From: Chromatiales bacterium
GTDB lineage: Bacteria > Pseudomonadota > Gammaproteobacteria > Thiohalomonadales > Thiohalomonadaceae
NCBI GenBank assembly: GCA_029864785.1
Contig: JAOTST010000052.1
Coordinates: 1 to 8,473 of the forward strand
DNA length: 8,473 bases
Reading direction: 5' to 3'
The notes beneath the pieces were generated by a model. The model saw only the letters and a list, made by a program, of their open reading frames with translations, had not been told where the DNA came from and did no database searches. The translations under genes and the position numbers were made by a program. Of this stretch, positions 6,770-8,473 are shown one piece after another. Numbering within the stretch: position 1 is the stretch's first letter; each line of letters begins with the position of its first letter.

Positions 6770-7998
6770 GTGAAGAGCTAGAAACAAAACTGGCAGCGGC
6801 ACGCACCCGCCTGATCCTCGACAAGCCGTTCCTTGGGGCGCTGGTGCTGCGCCTGCCGATGATTGCTGCCAATAGTAACTGGTGCAAGACCACCGCAACC
6901 GATGCCAAGAGCTTCTACTACAACGCCGAATATATTGAGCACCTTTCGGTGGATCAGGTGCAATTCGTTCTCTCTCACGAAGCACTCCACTGCGCGTTGT
7001 CGCACTTTGCGCGTCGCCTCCATCGTGACAAACATCGTTGGGATCTCGCCTGTGACTTTGCCATCAATCCGCTGCTGGTGGCTGACGGACTGATTCCTGT
7101 TCCTGAAGCGCTACTGCTCGATTCATTCGAGGGGATGACCGCCGAGGAGATCTATCCAATGCTTGATGAGCATGAAGATCTCACCCCGCAGGATGAACAT
7201 GTCTATGATGAAGATAATCAGGATGGTGAAGGGGGAGAGAGCGGTAACGCCCCCGGTCAGGGCAATAGTGACCCACAGGATGGAGGCAAGGGCAGCCACA
7301 ATCCTGAAGAGGAGCAGAAAGAGCAGGGGGGCAGCGGTGCGGATAGACCGCCACCGCTCTCCAAAGATGAACAGGAGCAGCTCTCGGTACAGTGGGCGCA
7401 GCGCATGGCGGGAGCGGCACAGACCGCCATGCAGGCGGGCAAACTGAGTGGCTCACTGGCGCGGATGATCGACCATCTGCTGCAGCCACAGCTACCGTGG
7501 CGTATGCTGCTGGCTCGCTATATGACCGCTACCGCGCGTGATGATTACAACTATGCGAGGCCTTCCCGCCGTGAGGGGGCTGCGATCATGCCCTCGCTCA
7601 AAAGTCAGGAACTCAAGGTGGTGGTCGCCCTCGATACCAGTGGTTCGGTGACCGATGAAGAGATGCGTCAGTTCCTCTCGGAGATTAATGCGATTAAGGC
7701 GCAGGCTCACGCACGAATCACCCTCATCGCCTGTGATGCTAAGGTCGATGATGCGGGACCGTGGATCTATGAGCCGTGGGAAGATTTCACCCTGCCGCAG
7801 GAGTTTCCTGGGGGTGGCGGTACCGATTTTCGCCCCGCCTTTGAATGGACGGCAGGGCAGTCGCCACAGCCCGACCTGATGCTCTACTTTACAGATGCTC
7901 AGGGGGGCTTTCCCGAGATAGAGCCTTTTTATCCGGTAATCTGGCTGGTGAAGGGGAAGCAGAAGGTGCCGTGGGGGCAGCGGATTCAGCTTAATTGA
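6766..7998 (+). CDS. DUF2201 protein: putative zincin metallopeptidase domain plus VWA-like domain
   Basis: A 410-residue cytosolic protein, the likely partner of the preceding AAA+ ATPase. The N-terminal domain (about 1-130) carries HEALH (71-75) followed by His80, giving HExxHxxxxH, and the conserved-looking WDLACDFAIN (92-101), as in DUF2201_N putative metallopeptidases. Residues about 134-205 form an acidic, Gly/Gln/Asp-rich low-complexity linker. The C-terminal VWA-like domain (about 283-410) keeps a metal-ion-dependent adhesion site: DTSGS (290-294), the Thr of GGGTDF (353) and Asp377 in FTDAQG. No signal peptide or membrane helix is seen. No Shine-Dalgarno site precedes the ATG; a seven-codon ORF ends across it. 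No other in-frame start exists upstream before the stop at 6736. Whether it cleaves peptides or only binds metal is unknown. Confidence 0.85.
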   Translation: MSEELETKLAAARTRLILDKPFLGALVLRLPMIAANSNWCKTTATDAKSFYYNAEYIEHLSVDQVQFVLSHEALHCALSHFARRLHRDKHRWDLACDFAINPLLVADGLIPVPEALLLDSFEGMTAEEIYPMLDEHEDLTPQDEHVYDEDNQDGEGGESGNAPGQGNSDPQDGGKGSHNPEEEQKEQGGSGADRPPPLSKDEQEQLSVQWAQRMAGAAQTAMQAGKLSGSLARMIDHLLQPQLPWRMLLARYMTATARDDYNYARPSRREGAAIMPSLKSQELKVVVALDTSGSVTDEEMRQFLSEINAIKAQAHARITLIACDAKVDDAGPWIYEPWEDFTLPQEFPGGGGTDFRPAFEWTAGQSPQPDLMLYFTDAQGGFPEIEPFYPVIWLVKGKQKVPWGQRIQLN

Positions 7999-8014
7999 TG
8001 TGTTGTATCCACCA

Positions 8015-8084
8015 AGGGTCGGAGTCGATTGTGTTGAGATCGTGGAAAAGTGAGCGAGTATTGGCCACAATTGACTCCAACCCT
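8015..8084. repeat. 19-bp imperfect inverted repeat between the DUF2201 gene and dsrS
   Basis: AGGGTCGGAGTCGATTGTG at 8015-8033 faces CACAATTGACTCCAACCCT at 8066-8084. Seventeen of 19 positions pair; the two exceptions are transition differences, one of which would be a G-U pair in RNA. The spacer is 32 bases. No T-tract directly follows the right arm, so a classical terminator is unlikely, although AATTTTAAATT begins seven bases later. The sequence reminds me of GGGTCxGAGTC palindromes that occur as dispersed repeats, some near REP-associated tyrosine transposases, in environmental genomes; this is recollection, not a search result. Confidence 0.7.
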
Positions 8085-8118
8085 GACCGTAATTTTAAAT
8101 TCCACCTCGGAGAGAAAT

Positions 8119-8473
8119 TTGCAGTTAAGTAGTGAAGACAACCTACGTCTCAATGTCTTGATCACTCAGGCCGAGGCGATCCGTATCGATGAGAATGAGA
8201 TGATCGTCTACGGTCTGCAAGGTGAGCAAGAGATGCGCGTGGCGCTCAATCCAACTATGCGTGCCGATAAATATCTTGAGCAGGTACGCGAATTGCTCGC
8301 TTCGGTGGTACTCGACTCGCCCGGCGGCTACCCCATCTTTCTACGACGTTGGAGTCGGATGGGGCAAATCGATTCGGATCAACTCGATCGCCTACTACGC
8401 AGCGGTGAACCGGAGGCGGTCATGGCGGTAGTGAGCGCCCCCGGCCTGACCAATGAGCTGGCGCGCCGTGCCA
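8119..8473 (+). CDS. dsrS: DsrS, sulfur-oxidation (dsr) protein, N-terminal 118 residues (3' end outside window)
   Basis: Cytosolic protein known from dsr clusters of sulfur oxidisers such as Allochromatium vinosum, where dsrS lies at the distal end of the operon. Its biochemical role is poorly defined. I place the start at TTG 8119, giving (M)QLSSEDNLRLNVLI; GGAGAG at 8109-8114 is 4 bases upstream, and the reading fits the family N-terminus as I remember it. The family-like features are AIRIDENEMIVYGL (20-33), then SPGGYPIFLRRWSRMGQ (67-83), then EPEAVMAVVSAPGLTNELARRA up to the window edge. No stop interrupts the frame to 8473. There is a 120-nt gap after the DUF2201 gene containing an inverted repeat, so it may be the third gene of that operon or have its own promoter. 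Identity rests on remembered motif similarity and would be confirmed by the rest of the gene and its neighbours. Confidence 0.78.
   Translation, partial: MQLSSEDNLRLNVLITQAEAIRIDENEMIVYGLQGEQEMRVALNPTMRADKYLEQVRELLASVVLDSPGGYPIFLRRWSRMGQIDSDQLDRLLRSGEPEAVMAVVSAPGLTNELARRA

Noticed and set aside
5607..7998. AAA+/VWA pair as RubisCO activase CbbQ/CbbO or NorQ/NorD
   Set aside because: The second protein has a DUF2201-type HExxH N-terminal domain and is shorter than CbbO or NorD, and no RubisCO or nitric oxide reductase gene is adjacent.
7492..8070. 192-codon minus-strand open frame opposite the DUF2201 gene
   Set aside because: It lies antisense to a well-supported VWA domain and runs into the inverted repeat; its translation shows no recognisable domain, and it is explained by the GC-rich coding strand.
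8222..8431. 69-codon plus-strand frame in the right-hand region
   Set aside because: It lies in another frame inside the dsrS reading, which has a ribosome-binding site and recognisable family motifs.

Overview
The window looks like a chromosomal segment from a sulfur-oxidising gammaproteobacterium. Two things point there. A leucyl aminopeptidase gene (pepA) lies divergent from lptF-lptG, a layout familiar from Gammaproteobacteria. At the right edge is the start of a protein I recognise as DsrS, which belongs to the reverse-acting dissimilatory sulfite reductase (dsr) pathway of sulfur oxidisers. The species cannot be fixed from the sequence alone.

Layout, left to right: the 5' half of pepA (minus strand, running off the left edge); a 110-bp divergent promoter region; a plus-strand operon made of a membrane-anchored PHP-domain protein, lptF and lptG, coupled by a 4-nt overlap and a 2-nt gap; a convergent minus-strand lipoprotein resembling the middle and C-terminal domains of flagellar protein FlgT; a second divergent intergenic region; then a plus-strand set of a MoxR-type AAA+ ATPase, a DUF2201 protein (zincin-like metallopeptidase domain plus VWA-like domain) and the 5' part of dsrS. 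The two gaps inside this last set each hold a long imperfect inverted repeat, one of them built from CACGAAG heptamers.

How the genes may work together: LptF and LptG are the membrane subunits of the LPS exporter. Sitting first in their operon is a six-helix protein whose charge pattern places its PHP hydrolase domain in the periplasm, an unexpected partner for the Lpt machine. The AAA+ and VWA proteins form the kind of pair that remodels or activates a client protein. Their position before dsrS raises the inferred, unproven possibility of a role in sulfur-oxidation enzyme maturation. Base composition rises clearly from the lptFG/FlgT-like part (about 33-42% GC in lines counted by hand) to the moxR part (about 63% in one line), so the two halves may have different histories.

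The least expected parts are the PHP-lptF-lptG operon, the moxR-DUF2201-dsrS arrangement and the two palindromic elements between its genes. No rRNA, tRNA, CRISPR array or complete transposase gene was seen.
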